Shown here in pieces: positions 34,540-47,169 of a DNA stretch of 64,000 nucleotides; positions within the stretch are counted from its first letter, which is position 1, and the number at the start of each line of letters is the position of its first letter. Origin of the DNA: Hyperoodon ampullatus. Lineage: Eukaryota; Chordata; Mammalia; Artiodactyla; Ziphiidae. The DNA is taken from positions 30,074,425-30,138,424 of the forward strand of contig OX457061.1 in the NCBI GenBank assembly GCA_949752795.1, given 5' to 3'. Below the pieces are notes generated by a model. It saw nothing but the letters and a program-made list of their open reading frames with translations. It made no database searches and had not been told where the DNA came from. The position numbers and the translations under genes were made by a program.

Positions 34540-37327
34540 TGGGGAAAAACAGAATATCTAGATGAAGAACATCTTGAAAGGTACTCCTTAATTATTTAGC
34601 CTTCTCTACAGTTTTTGACTACTTCCTGTAGCTCATTATCAAGTGTTTCCCATCAGTTTTTTTTCATAAATCTTTCTAGTTGAGTGTAAATATATACTTA
34701 AGATTGAACAAATCACGAGACTACAGCTAATAAATTCTCACAAAGGGAATGTACTCCTATATCCAGCACCTAGATCAAGAAATAGAAAACATCTAGTGTC
34801 TTAGAAGCTCCCATGTCTCTCTCAGTCTCTGCACCATCAAAAGTAAACAGCTATGTTGACTCAACACGAGAGATTAGTTTTGCCTGTTTTAAACTCTGTA
34901 TCTATGAAATCATGTAATATGTATAACACCTTTGTGTTGACAGTGCTCCAGCAATGGACAACAGCTACATCACACTTCTGTTTAAATAGAAGTGAACAAC
35001 CAAGAATCACCACACATATAAAAGAGAACAGTATGAAAAAGAAAGAACAAGCAAACAAAGATCTTAAAAAAAACCAAAGATAATTCAGGGGGAAAAAAAC
35101 TACAGAAAAACCTTTAGTCCTTTATTATTTTCAACTTATATATTGCTGGGGATACATATAAATAAATACATATAATACTAAAATTAATGAAATTCTAAAT
35201 ATTACATACAGAGACATCTGTAAGAAATTACAAAACAAGAATAGTATAAAATTGGGACAGTCATAGAACAAGAAAAACTTCTGAAAGATTGAAACAAAAT
35301 TGCACAAATAAGAAATAGGGAAACTAGAAAATAAATTTAAGAAAATATCCTAGCATGAAACAAAAAGACAAAGCGATAAATTGTATTAGGTCAAAGATCT
35401 AATATCCCACTAGTAGGATTCCTATGAGAAGAGAACAGGAAAAATTGAGATGAAGAAGTGGCTGGAGCCACATTCCATAGTTGCCAAAACTTGGTGAACT
35501 TGGGGGGTAGAGCCATGGGATAGGATAGAAGAGTAAGTAACACTGTATCAAGCCTCCCAGTCCTCTAAGGTGATATAAGGTTGGAAACTTTGTGTAAGCC
35601 AGTAGAGGTCACAGAAAGTTTGGCAATCTGTTCTGCATGTTCCAAATGGGACTGAGACTACTGCCCTTGGTGTGATGTGAGGGCAACACTTACCAGTGCT
35701 ACATTGCAAATCCTAGGCATCCTTTATGAAAGATCTCATTTCAGCTCTGGGTACAAGCTGGAAGTGACTCTTCCTGCTAAAAGGTCTTTAAAGCCATCCT
35801 CTCATCACAACAGTGTACAAGAAAAAGGACTGCTATGCCAGAAAAGACCAGTGGTGAGGGCAAGGGCTGACAGCTTCTGCAGAACATACTGGAGGAAAGC
35901 AATTCTCTTTCAAAGTCAGTTAATAAGTACTCACAATGAAACAAAAACAAACCAAATAAGAAAACACTACTCTAAGCAAACACCTAGGAAAAGGACTAAG
36001 AACTCATTTTTATGAGCTGGGAAACAATGCAGATGATATTGGACAAAAGAAATTATTCTCATGACTCATATAATGTATTAAAACATTATACAAAACAAAT
36101 AATGAGTGAAAGAACTTCTTTTACTTTGCATTCATATCAACTGCATTGGTAATTGTTATTTTAGACCCCAGTTTATGTTTTGCTTTTATGTTGGAATTTG
36201 GATTTTATCTTCTTATAAACAATGTTTGTATTATTCTTCTTGCAGTTAAAATATGTAAAAATGAGGACTTTTAACTAACTGTTTAGCCTGGCTTTCCTGT
36301 TTTGGTAATTTGCAATAGAGAATGAACAGAGTTCACCATCTCTAGTAACTGTGCAATTGGTTCAGAAGTTCCCTCTGCTTGGCTAACTATCAACTTTTTA
36401 GAGTTAACTTTAAATTTCCTTCTATCAGAGTCTATCACAAGATTCATATTTGGAAAATTAAATAACTGGAGAAGAGAAATATAAAAGTCATTTTCTTAAT
36501 GGCCAAAATTATTAAATAATATGAATCTTATTTGAAAAGGCTTATTAATTCCAAAAAAGAAATCCAAATACTCTTTGTATGCTATAATCCAGTAATGGCA
36601 TTCTTAAGAAACCTCACATTACTTAAAAATCACATGAAGAAAGCAATTGTTTCAGTGAAAGAAAGGTTAGGACTCGAGGGCTTCAGGGTCACAATTGCCA
36701 GTAGTTGCAAAGAAATACAGGTAAGAAATGCAAATTTGATTTCCTAATTATTCAGTGTTATAGCTGATTCAAGTTAGGAAATTTGCAGGAGAAATGTCTA
36801 TACTTAAAGAAGCATCTGGGCCCTCTTCCTCCTCGTTTTCTTGGTCTCCCATTCCTTTGATAGACAGCTAATGAGGCCTGGCCTGCCCTGCCCTTTACAA
36901 AGAACAGAATATACTCAATATGTTGGCAACATTCTAGGTATTAAATACATTTAAAACATTTCATTTTCTTGCCTCTATGAGCTAAGACGGAACTAAAAAT
37001 AATAATAAGACAACGGTGGACAATAAGATAGTAAGAAGAACAGTGGAGTTATTGGATTGAGCTTTATTTCAGTACATATTAGAATCCAAACCTGTCTGGC
37101 TTTGTTTTACAGACTGATAGGGCCAGTCCACCAGGAGTCTATTTGCTCGGGGAATGAGGAGCCACGAGGGTTTCCATTAGAATGAATAACATTTACTACA
37201 TTCGTGCGATAGAATGTGATTCCAGTAAAAATAAATAACAAATATCAATATGGATAAATGTCAAAAATACAAAGTTGAACATTATTTTAGGTTCCTGGAC
37301 CTAATTCTCCACATACCACCAAGCAAT
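34540..37327. other. Intergenic DNA, probable old repeats
   Basis: 34670-34940 (CACAAAGGGAATGTACTCCT, CACCTAGATCAAGAAATAGA) looks like an old interspersed repeat of unassigned family. 35100-35400 is A-rich and L1-like. A 112-codon frame at 35677-36015 has no recognisable features. No gene. Confidence 0.5.
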
Positions 37328-38051
37328 GTGGGGACACCAGCTGGGTGTCCTACAATTTTAACTCAATTCTAATAGTGTCTACCTGCAGATAGCATCAGAT
37401 TTCACAGGTTGAGGGCTCAGTCCCACAAGACTGCTCTCCGCTTCAGATGCCAGTTGAAAGCCCAGGTTATTACCTATGCTTCTGACTGACTGGCTATAAA
37501 TCAAAGGTTCCCATGACCCCTTCCCTGGGTTGGATTAAATTGCTAGAGTGCCTTATAGAACTCAAGAAACCGATTTACTCACTAAATTACCAATTTATTA
37601 CAGAGGATATCAAAGGATATGAATCAACAGCCAGATGAAGAGATACATAGGGCAAGGTATGTGGGAAGGAATGCAGAGCTGCCATGCCCTCTCCAAGCAT
37701 GGTGTCCTCCCAGCGTCTCCACAAGTTCCCTAAGCTCTCTGAAACCTGTCCTTTAGGGTTTTTATGGAGGCTTCATTACCTAGGCATAATTGATTAAATC
37801 ATTGACCCTGGCAATTGATTCAAACTCCAGCCCCCTCCCCTCCCCAGAGGTTAGGAGGAAGGGACTGAAAGTGCCAACTCTCTGATCACATGGTTGGTTT
37901 CTCTGGCAAGCAGTCCAGGTGGGATCCAGAAGGCACCTCATTAACATAACAAAAGACACTTGTTGCTCTTAGCACCTAGCAAATTCTGAGGGTTTTAGGA
38001 GTTCTGCGCCAGAACCGGGACAAAGACCAAACATATTTCTTGGTATACATC
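37328..38051 (+). mobile_element. ERVL-type solo LTR (MER21-like)
   Basis: A sequence from TGTGGGGACACCAGCTGGGT to TTGGTATACATCACA has LTR-like TG...CA ends. Internal blocks such as TTTTATGGAGGCTTCATTAC, AATTGATTAAATCATTGACC and GATCACATGGTTGG are those of ERVL-class LTRs. There is no internal retroviral region on either side, so it is a solo LTR. The subfamily name is from memory. Confidence 0.7.
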
Positions 38052-39314
38052 ACAACAGCACAAACATAAAAAAGCAAGTTGCAAAAGGACAAAAGTATGA
38101 TGCATGCCATTTGTTTAAAATTTTAAAGCACACAAATTATTACATATGGTTTATGGACTTTTCTAAACAATAATATTATAAGATCATGGCCTAAAAAGAT
38201 ACACATTCACCTCCAGAGAGTGGTTTTCTCTGAGCACAAATGCAAGGTTGGATGAGGAAAAGTAGACATTAACTGTATCTATAGTTATCCTACCCATTAA
38301 AAAAAAAACAACAACCCTGGAAAAACATAGAAGTCTTTTAAAATCACAGGTTTAATGCAGAACTTTTCCTTGATGAGTCCTAATAATACTCGTTAGGTAG
38401 GCCTCTAAAAAGTCCTGCAAAGCACAGTAATTAGGGTCATTTGGCTGCTTGGCACACCAGTTTAAAGGTCTAAAGGCAAAGCAAACATAATTACAACTAA
38501 AACCCAATACACGAGAACCAAAATGTTCTTAACTTTCTTCAACAACCTTGAAGCACACAAAACACTCATCACTAATATGATTGAAAATTGAGGGGCAATT
38601 TAAAATTATTGCAGACGTGGATTCGATAAAGTGCACCTGGGGTTGTTTGTGAATTTTAATAGAATATAGAAATAAAGAAGTTTAGAAATGATCTAGTCCC
38701 CTGGTGATTCCTGTCACTTAGGGATTTGAAATGTAGTAATGGGAATGGGGATGGAAAAGAAGTGATTTTCCATCTACCTATGAAAATGAATTTCGACTTT
38801 TCTTTGATTTTTGCCTGAAATCATACTAATTCTGTGTGGTAACATATGCTGATTAGAAGCTTTGACTGTCAGATTTATTTGTATTTGAGTAATAAACTTC
38901 AAGAAAATGAACAAATAGTTCTATAATAAATAGTGCTTTTGGCAATAAAACTTTTTAAAAACATTACTTTGCATGAAAAATATAATAGAATGTGTTTTTG
39001 ATGATAGAAAGACTGGAAAAAATAGAGTTCAGGAAATTTTTAGAAACTGAGAATCTCAATGGTTTAATTGCTCAGGTCACATAGCTGGGAATGAGGAGAA
39101 CTTGTCTCCTCGTCTGGGTCACTCCGCATGCTAATTTATTATTGTCTTCTTTGTGGAAAGAGAAGATACGACAGGAATTTCCCAGGCTGACATGAATGTC
39201 AAGTAAGTGACTAACTGAAAATGCAGTATTTGCCAGAAGAAACGAATTAGTAGAAATGTGGTTGCTCTATCAACTGTCAAAGGGTATTTAAATTCACGGG
39301 AAATAAAACTGAAA
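38052..39314. other. Intergenic DNA, nothing recognised
   Basis: AT-rich with no frame above 60 codons and no repeat I can name. Confidence 0.55.
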
Positions 39315-39510
39315 GGGAACTAACATTTACTGAGTACCTACTATGTGTGCATGTATGGGCGCCTCTGTTACTTCATTTATTTACCTTAACTCTCTAAATG
39401 TGTTATTATTATTCCTATTTCACAAGTGAGAAAAATGAGATTCATCAGGGTGACGTAGTTTGCTTATTGTCAAGTGGGAGACACTGAGCCAGCATATGAA
39501 GTACTAGGGT
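39315..39510 (-). repeat. MIR SINE
   Basis: Reverse MIR: ACATTTACTGAGTACCTACT, TTATTATTATTCCTATTTCA and AAAAATGAGATTCATCAGGG. Confidence 0.8.
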
Positions 39511-40144
39511 CTCCTTCAGCAACTTCATGGGTTGTGAGTGGGTCAGGGTTATAAGAGAACTTGGGCTATTTGGGGTTTTTTTTTAACCATTTTTGTGCCG
39601 GGAACTCTTTTCGTGCAGTCTGGTGAAGGCTATGGAGTTCTCAGACTCATGTTTTTAAGTACAGACAAAAAAATACAGAGGAATACAAAGGGAAGAGCTC
39701 GTGGGATGGAGGTGTGGGGGGAATGGAAGAAAGGAAGGTCTATATAGGAAGGTAAGAATCAATTCTCTGGTTACGCTAATCTGATCTAGCTGGCTAGGGG
39801 AATATTTCAAGGGAAACAGCCTAAGGCAGAACAGCTGACTACTAGGTGTTTAGTAACTACCATTTGTGAAAAAAACTGGGATTCTGACCAGATCAGATCA
39901 CTGTAGGACTCAAAGTCCTGAAAGAGAGACCTCAGCCTAAGCGTAAGAATGGAAGTAGAATAGGCCAGCAAATAGAAACTTAGTTTCCTACAGATAGCTG
40001 AGTAACATTATATACCTGCCATTTGCCTAAAATGTAACGTGTATCCTTAATTCACTTCATGTTATGAGATTACCTATGAACTTGTGGAGTGGAAGAGCCA
40101 TACTCAGGTTTGCCGTGTCTAACAGCGACATCTGACAGTACCTA

Positions 40145-40633
40145 TATTAGTTTCCCATTTCTGCTTTAACAAATTATACAAATTTAGTGGCTCAAAACAA
40201 CATAACTTAATTTGCTTAGAGTTCTGCAGGTCAGAAGTCCAAAATAGGTTTCACTGGGCTTAAAAGTAAGGTGTTAGTGAGGATTCATTCTTTCTGGACA
40301 GTCTAGGGGAGACTCTGGTTCCTTACCTTTTCTAGCTTCTAGAGACGTCCTGCATCCCTTGTACATGGCACAGTCCTCCACCTTCAAAGCTCGCAAGCAA
40401 CACAGTATCTTCAAATCTCTCTTGGACTCTGAGCCCCTGCCTCCCTTTATCACTTATGAGGACCCTTTTGATTACACTGGATCCACCTGGATAATCCAGG
40501 CTACTCTCCCCATTTGAAAATCCTTAACTTGATTATAGCTGCAAAGTCCCTTCTGCCATGAGAGGAGACATATTCACAGGTTCTGGAGATTAGGAATGGA
40601 CACCTTTGGGAGGTAGCATTGTTCTGCCTACCA
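40145..40633 (+). repeat. Medium-reiteration mammalian repeat, family not assigned
   Basis: It runs from TATTAGTTTCCCATTTCTGC through CTCAAAACAACATAACTTA, AGTTCTGCAGGTCAGAAGTC and TGGATAATCCAGGCTACTC to TTGTTCTGCCTACCACA. This is a common mammalian interspersed repeat, here about 490 bases and only moderately diverged. I recognise the pattern but not the name. Confidence 0.7.
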
Positions 40634-41039
40634 CAGTGGTATTCAGTAACTTCTCTTCGTAAGAAAGACATTTCCAGAGAGTACTCAACCCTGAAAATTT
40701 TCTCTTACATCGCAAAAAAGATGGTTCGTATAACCCACCTACAAAGCACAGAACAGAAAACAAGTAGCTACTTCTCAGCAACAGGACCTGACCTCACGGA
40801 CAGGTAGTTTACACAGTTCACAACGTGGGGAAAGTGACATATTTTAAGTTCCAGAAATAAATGCATATGTGCTGTAGTAGTGAAAACCAGCATGATCTCC
40901 ATGAAGGCTTCATTAAGTCTCCCTCTGTCCCTTCCTCCAGATTTGCTCTCCATGTTCTTCTTTCGTCCTCTATTATAACCTGATCATTTTCACTCTCCTA
41001 ACGTTTAACGTTTATATTGGCTCTCCCTTTCTACCTATG

Positions 41040-41165
41040 TGTCTCCCATACTAAAACAAGAAATCCTCAAGGGCAAAGAGTGATTTCCTCACCCATGTAT
41101 CCCAGCGCCTCACATAGTATTTGACCCACTTTAGGGACTCAACATATATTTTTGAATTAGCCTGT
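41040..41165 (+). repeat. L2 3' end
   Basis: AAGGGCAAAGAGTGATTTCC, TATCCCAGCGCCTCACATAG and GGACTCAACATATATTTTTG form the forward L2 3' signature. Confidence 0.7.
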
Positions 41166-42407
41166 GTGTGTTCACTCTGGTCATTTTTCCATCAAAACAA
41201 ACTCCTTGGACAATAGTGTTTTCCTACTGTGTGTTACATATTTTATACCCACAAAGGCATTACAATAGGGACCTCCATGAATGGAGTTAGGAGAATTCAT
41301 GAGATCCCTGAACGTATGCACAAGATGCTGGGTGTACATGAGAGGGCAAAACATCGTTTTCAGCAATGCCGTCTTATGAGTAGAGCATTCTGATCATCTC
41401 TTGCTCCACTGCTGGAAGGAGTGTAATATTATACATGTCCTTAGACGCTTTTGATAAGGCGAAGGTTCAACCTTGTATAGAACAGAATAAAAGATGATAG
41501 CAAATTATATTTGAGAAGCAATTGGATATCTTAACCATGTCACCTTGAATGGCCACAGTTACTTTTTCCATAATGAAAAGTCTAATTGCTTTGGGCTCCA
41601 GTTTACATTTTCAAGCTGGTCTGAGGCATTAGTGTCTGTCTCCATTAGCCTTTTGCTGGAAGTTATTTGTATGATGCTTTCAGTGCCAGCTGCATTACAA
41701 AAAATTTGATGGCCAGTATCTTGGCCTGTGATAATTCAATGTTTTCAATGATAGAACTGCCAAGCTGTTAATTAGCTAAATGTAAGGACTACACATCAAC
41801 TTTTTATTTTCATTTTGATCTGCCAGCATTATCTTCTTTTTAAGTAGATGTCTGCTAAAGTGTTTTCAGAGGTGCTTGTTTTCACAAAATAATCATCCTG
41901 GATTAGTGAGTTATGAACAGCTGCCTCAAGTGAGAGCTGATTTAGTCCGTTACTTGAAGCATGAACCAAAACATTATTGGTGCACAGAGAATTTACGGGA
42001 AAATCCGCTTTTGCCACGCTCTGACAACAGCATAGCAAATCAAGGTGGTGCTCTGGGACTAAAGCAATTTCACTCTTCATAGAACTTTAATATCTAAAGG
42101 TTTCTTGATTAGCAGAGAGCAGCTACATCTACCAAGAATCAAGTCTAATAGAGAAAAGGAAGCTAAGCTTCTTATGACTTCACTGCAAATATATCCATTT
42201 TTCTTTTGTTCCCCTTTGTCTATTCCAAAATGTTTTTATTGTTAAGCAAAATTTTCACTACGACAACCCTGTCATAGGGATTAGGGTTTCTAGTTCATAT
42301 TCCAGCTTTCATCACTCATTGTACTGATAGATTTTAGGATTCCAGATTGAGTTTGCTGAGTTGGCAGCTGGGCAAATAGTCATTAAAATTGAAAATGGCA
42401 TGGCCCT
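41166..42407. other. Intergenic DNA, possibly conserved noncoding
   Basis: No repeats recognised. 41560-41830 contains homeodomain-type TTAATTAG and balanced composition. Overlapping frames on both strands at 41829-42082 shadow one another and are not convincing genes. Confidence 0.5.
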
Positions 42408-42422
42408 GACAGTAAAATCTTT

Positions 42423-42630
42423 TTTTTTTTTTTTTTTTGCATTACACGCGCCTCTCTCCACTGTGGCCTCTCCCGTTGTGGAGCACAGGCTCCGCACACA
42501 CAGGCTCAGCGGCCATGGCTCACGGGACCAGCCGCTCCGCGGCATGTGGGATCTTCCCAGACCGGGGCACGAACCCGTGTCCCCTGCATCGGCAGGCAGA
42601 CTCTCAACCACTGTGCCACCAGGGAAGCCA
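42423..42630 (-). mobile_element. Cetacean CHR-type SINE
   Basis: Reverse copy with a poly(T) start and a CpG-rich body ending CACCAGGGAAGCCA. The flanks GACAGTAAAATCTTT (42408-42422) and GACAGTAAAGTCTTT (42631-42645) are a 15-bp target-site duplication with one mismatch. The 98-176-codon frames that cross it are not genes. Confidence 0.95.
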
Positions 42631-42899
42631 GACAGTAAAGTCTTTGAGCACGTTTGAAACTCGGGAATGGCTAGAGTTGCCCCATGGCATGAGTGACAGT
42701 GACTACTCTGAAGGAGGTAATCTATGTTGTATAATACTAGGATAGGTAGACTATGAGTGTTATAGATCATAATCCTCATCAATGATAACGATGAAAATGC
42801 TAATAACGATGATAATTGTTGTTGACAAAGAAAAAGTGTCATGCCTGATTCTCAGATTTAATTATTGTTAGATTATCCTGGCAGAGAGTATGGTAGAGT

Positions 42900-43035
42900 G
42901 AAATGAGTTGGGAACTAGAGTATGTCAGGAGAATTAAGTTCTAGACCTGTTCCTCACACTTATCACTTCTATGGCATTAAGAACGTCAAATAATTTCTCT
43001 GGGTGTCTGTTTCCTCAGTCATAAAACGGGGATAG
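42900..43035 (+). repeat. MIR SINE fragment
   Basis: MIR-like series TTGGGAACTAGAGTATGTCA, TAAGTTCTAGACCTGTTCC and GTTTCCTCAGTCATAAAACG. Confidence 0.7.
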
Positions 43036-43319
43036 GAATGTGTATTAACTATAAGTTAACAAGGTGACAGAAATGCTCTAAAACTGGATCATGATGTTAG
43101 GTGTGAAACGTGGTACATTTACTAAAAGTTACTGGATTATATACTTAAAATGGATGAATATTATGGCATGTAAATAATATCTCAGTAAGTTTGTTAAAAA
43201 GATAAAGGTGTTCATTTATTCTTTCAACAAATGAATGGCATATTCTGTTCTCAAAGAGCACACAATCTCAAGAAGAAGATAAATAAATTTGCAATTATTC
43301 TTTCACCATAATATAATCA

Positions 43320-43530
43320 GTCCCTTGTAGCATTTACTCGGTGTCAGGTGCTATTCTAAGCACTTTACACGCATTAACGCTTTGAATCCTTCTGGCCTAT
43401 TATCACCTCCTTTTCACCGATGACGAATCAGTGGTGCTTCTAAGTGGAGGTCACACATCTGGTAAGTGGTGGAGCTCAGATTCAAACCCATGGATTTTGG
43501 CTCCAGAGTTTGTTCCTCTTAACCAGTACC
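43320..43530 (-). repeat. MIR SINE
   Basis: Reverse MIR with TGTCAGGTGCTATTCTAAGC, TTATCACCTCCTTTTCACCG and GGAGCTCAGATTCAAACCCA. Confidence 0.8.
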
Positions 43531-44324
43531 CCCAGGGGCTTCTCAGTGACATGTAACGACCTCGAATGGTCAGGGAAGAACTTTCAAAGGAGCCATGAAA
43601 CATATGCTGAAGAATCGACTGAGAGTTTGCCAACAAAGAAATGGAGGTAACATCACTCTAATCTGAGGAAACAGATTACATTAAAGCACAAATACAAGCA
43701 ATCATAAGACGCTGAGCTTTATTTCAGCTCTAAACATCTAAAATTCAAGAAACAGATCGGAGTGATAAAAGTAGAAGTAATCAAGAAGAGAGTTAAAAAA
43801 TTCCAATAGAAATAGTAAAAACGTCCAAAACAGTGCATTACTTTGTGAAAACGTTCCTTTTTTCACAGCTAGGTAGCCAACTGCAGATGCAGCAAAAAAA
43901 GATTTATTATTTTACACAGTCTAATATTGCTATTTTCGAGGGAGCAGTTTTTCCCATTTGAGTTACCTGGCATAGAGAGGACAGGAAGCACTACAGTTCC
44001 TATCTGTGTACTGAGGGGAATCCAAGCTCAGGCACCTGGAATTCCTCAGGACAGTGTGAAATCACTGTCTTTGCATCAATTTCAGCCAGAGCGACAGGAG
44101 AGGATGAGAAGGACGTGAAAAAGGCAAGTGTATGAAGCAAATCCAGTCTACATTCAGTGGGGGTTGCTTTATTGAGGTGGCCTCATTTGCAGGCATATGG
44201 GCTTGCAGCAAACTTTACCAAGATAATGAATTACATAAGCAATGTGCTATGTAGTTCAGATTTTCTCTAATGTTTTACATAACTTTCCTGTTTTTGAGAA
44301 TATCCTCTCCTCATTATTATTATT

Positions 44325-46410
44325 TTTAACATCTCTACTGAAGTATAATTGCTTCACAATCCTGTGATAACTTCTGCTGTATAACAAAGTGAATCAGCTA
44401 TACATATACGTATATCCCCATATCCCCTCCCTCTTGTGTCTCCCTCCCACTCTCCCTATGCCACCCCTCTAGGCGGTCACAGGCACTGAGCTGATCTCCC
44501 TGTGTGATGCAGCTGCTTCCCACTAGATAGCTATTTTACATTTGGTAGTGTATATATGTCCATGCCACTCTCTCACTTCATCCTAGCTTACCCTTCCCCC
44601 TCCCCATGTCCTCAAGTCCATTCTCTACGTCTACGTCTTTATTCCTGTCCTACCCCTAGGTTCATCAGAACCTTTTTTTTTTTTTTTTTTTAGATTCCAT
44701 ATATATGTGTTAGCATACGGTAGTTGTTTTTCTCTTTCTGACTCACTTCACTCTGTATGACAGACTCTAAGTCCATCCACCTCACTACAAATAACTCAAT
44801 TTGGTTTCTCTTTTTGGCTGAGTAATATTCCATTGTATATACGTGCCACATCTTCTTTATCCATTCATCTGTTGATGGACACTTAGGTTGCTTCCATGTC
44901 CTGGCTATTGTAAATAGTGCTACAATGAACATTGTGGTACATGACTCTTTTTGAATATGGTTTTCTCAGGGTATATGCCCAGTAGTGGGATTGCTGGGTT
45001 GTACGGTAGTTCTATTTTTAGTTTTTTAAGGACCTCCATACTGTTCTCCATAGTGGCTGTATCAATTTACATTCCCACCAACAGTGCAAGAGGGTTCCCT
45101 TTTCTCCATACCCTCTCCAGCACTTACTGTTTGTAGATTTTTTGATGATGACCATTCTGACTGGTGTGAGGTGATATCTCATTGTAGTTTTTATTTGCAT
45201 TTCTCTAATGATTAATGATGTTGAGCATTCTTTTATGTGTTTGTTGGCAATCTGTATGTCTTCTTTGGAGAAATGTCTACTTAGGTCTTCTGCCCATTTT
45301 TGGGTTGGGTTGTTTTTTGATATTGAGCTGCATGAGCTGCTTGTAAATTTTGGAGATTAATCCTTTGTCAGTTGCTTCATTTGCAAATATTTTCTCCCAT
45401 GCTGAGGGTTGTCTTTTCCTCTCATTTATGGTTACCTTCGCTGTGCAAAAGCTTTTAAGTTTCATTAGATCCCATTTGTTTATTTTTGTTTTTATTTCCA
45501 TTTCTCTAGGAGCTGGGTCAAAAAGGATCTTGCTGTGATTTCTGTCATACAGTGTTCTGCCTATATTTTCCTCTAAGAGTTTGATAGTGTCTGGCCTTAC
45601 ATTTAGGTCTTTAATCCATTTTGAGTTTATTTTTGTGTATGGTGTTAGGGAGTGTTCTAATTTCATTCTTTTACATGTAGCTGTCCAGTTTTCCCAGCAC
45701 CGCTTATTGAAGAGACTGTCTTTTCTCCATTGTATATTCTTGTATCCTTTATCAAAGGTAAGGTGACCATATGTGCATGGGTTTATCTCTGGGCTTTCTA
45801 TCCTGTTCCATTGATTTATATTTCTGTTTTTGTGTCAGTACCATACTGTCTTGATTACTATAGCTTTGTAGTATAGTCTGAAGTCAGGGAGCCTGATTCC
45901 TCCACTTCTGTTTTTCTTTCTCAAGATTGCTTTGGCTATTCAGGGTCTTTTGTGTTTCCATACAGATTGTGAAATTTTCTGTTCTAGTTCTGTGAAAAAT
46001 GCCATTGGTAGTTTGATGGGGATTTCATTGAATCTGTAGATTGCTTTGGTTAGTATAGTCATTTTCACAATGTTGATTCTTTGAATCCAAGAACACGGTA
46101 TATCTATCCATCTGTTTGTATTGTCTTTAATTTCTTTCATCAGTGTCTTATAGTTTTCTGCATACAGGTCTTTTGTCTCCTTAGGTAGGTTTATACCTAG
46201 GTATTTTATTTTAAGTAAAACTGTCACTGTTTGCAGATGACATGATACTATACATAGAGAATCCTAAAGATGCTACCAGAAAACTACTAGAGCTAATCAG
46301 TGAATTTGGTAAAGTAGCAGGATACAAAATTAATGCACAGAAATCTCTTGCATTCCTATACATTAATGATGAAAAATCTGTAAGAGAAATTAATACTCCC
46401 ATTTACCATT
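44325..46410 (-). mobile_element. L1 3' half with 5' inversion
   Basis: On the reverse strand, 44325-46214 is a continuous L1 3' UTR and ORF2 C-terminal part; the frames 45277-45666, 45018-45200 and 45940-46227 are ORF2 pieces. At about 46215 orientation flips: 46216-46405 reads on the plus strand as the reverse-transcriptase segment containing the LFADDMILY catalytic motif, which lies just upstream in ORF2 of the minus-strand KIKYLGINL segment. This arrangement is typical of twin-primed insertion. The T-rich CATTATTATT-like sequence at both ends is a plausible target-site duplication. Confidence 0.9.
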
Positions 46411-46980
46411 ATTATTTTTTAATATCATCTCTTCAGTTTATTTATTGATTCACCAATCTTTCTTGTTTGTATTTCAGAATTGCTTGTTTTCATCTTTATT
46501 TCACCTTTGTTTATGTATTTTCTTTTTGGAATTTTCTGAAACAATTATTATAAAATAAAGTGGCATATATACAAGTTTTACTAAAACATGATCTTTCATT
46601 GTCGTTTTACCTATGGCGAATGTTCTTTCTCCAAATTAAACCAAATTAGAAACTACAAAAGGAAAACTTTGGGAAAATAACATTTAAGAGAATTAACTTT
46701 AGTCAGCAGATACACTCAGACTGCACAAATATTGGAAAACGCAGTTAAACCACTTATGCAGGTCACAATGAAAACCACTTTAATTTTTAAACAGTAGGAT
46801 ATATCTATTTGGAGTAAACATTGCCTTTGTTTATTGTGCTATCATATTTTGTTTTGGCCTTTAAAGTTTTAAAGATATTTAGTGTTGGAAACATGTTTTT
46901 AGTTTATCAAAACGGTTTTTAAAGACTGGAAGAAAAAAGGAAGTGAGGAAAACAAGCCTGTGCATGTATGTGATTCATTT

Positions 46981-47165
46981 TTTTTTAAAACATCTTTATT
47001 GGAGTATAATTGCTTTACAGTGGTATGTTAGTTTCTGCTATATAACAAAGTGAATCAGCTATATGTATACATATATCGCCATATCCTCTCCCTCTTGCAC
47101 CTCCCTCCCACCCTACCTATCCCACCCCTGTAGGTGATTACAAAGCACCGAGATGAACCCTGTGC
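46981..47165 (-). mobile_element. L1 3' UTR fragment, reverse strand
   Basis: T-rich start then AAAACATCTTTATTGGAGTA, TATAACAAAGTGAATCAGCT and CCTACCTATCCCACCCC. This is the same 3' end as the element at 44325 but heavily 5'-truncated. Confidence 0.88.
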
Positions 47166-47169
47166 TATG

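Noticed and set aside
35677..36015. 112-codon forward frame
   Set aside because: No recognisable motif, no supporting neighbours and a length within chance expectation for this window.
37328..38051. A complete endogenous retrovirus at the LTR
   Set aside because: No gag, pol or env reading and no second LTR on either side; it is a solo LTR.
42312..42842. 176-codon minus-strand frame
   Set aside because: Its middle third is a CHR SINE; the flanks have no similarity to known proteins and a different composition.
45277..45666. 129-codon minus-strand frame
   Set aside because: L1 ORF2 fragment almost identical to the reading at 4689.
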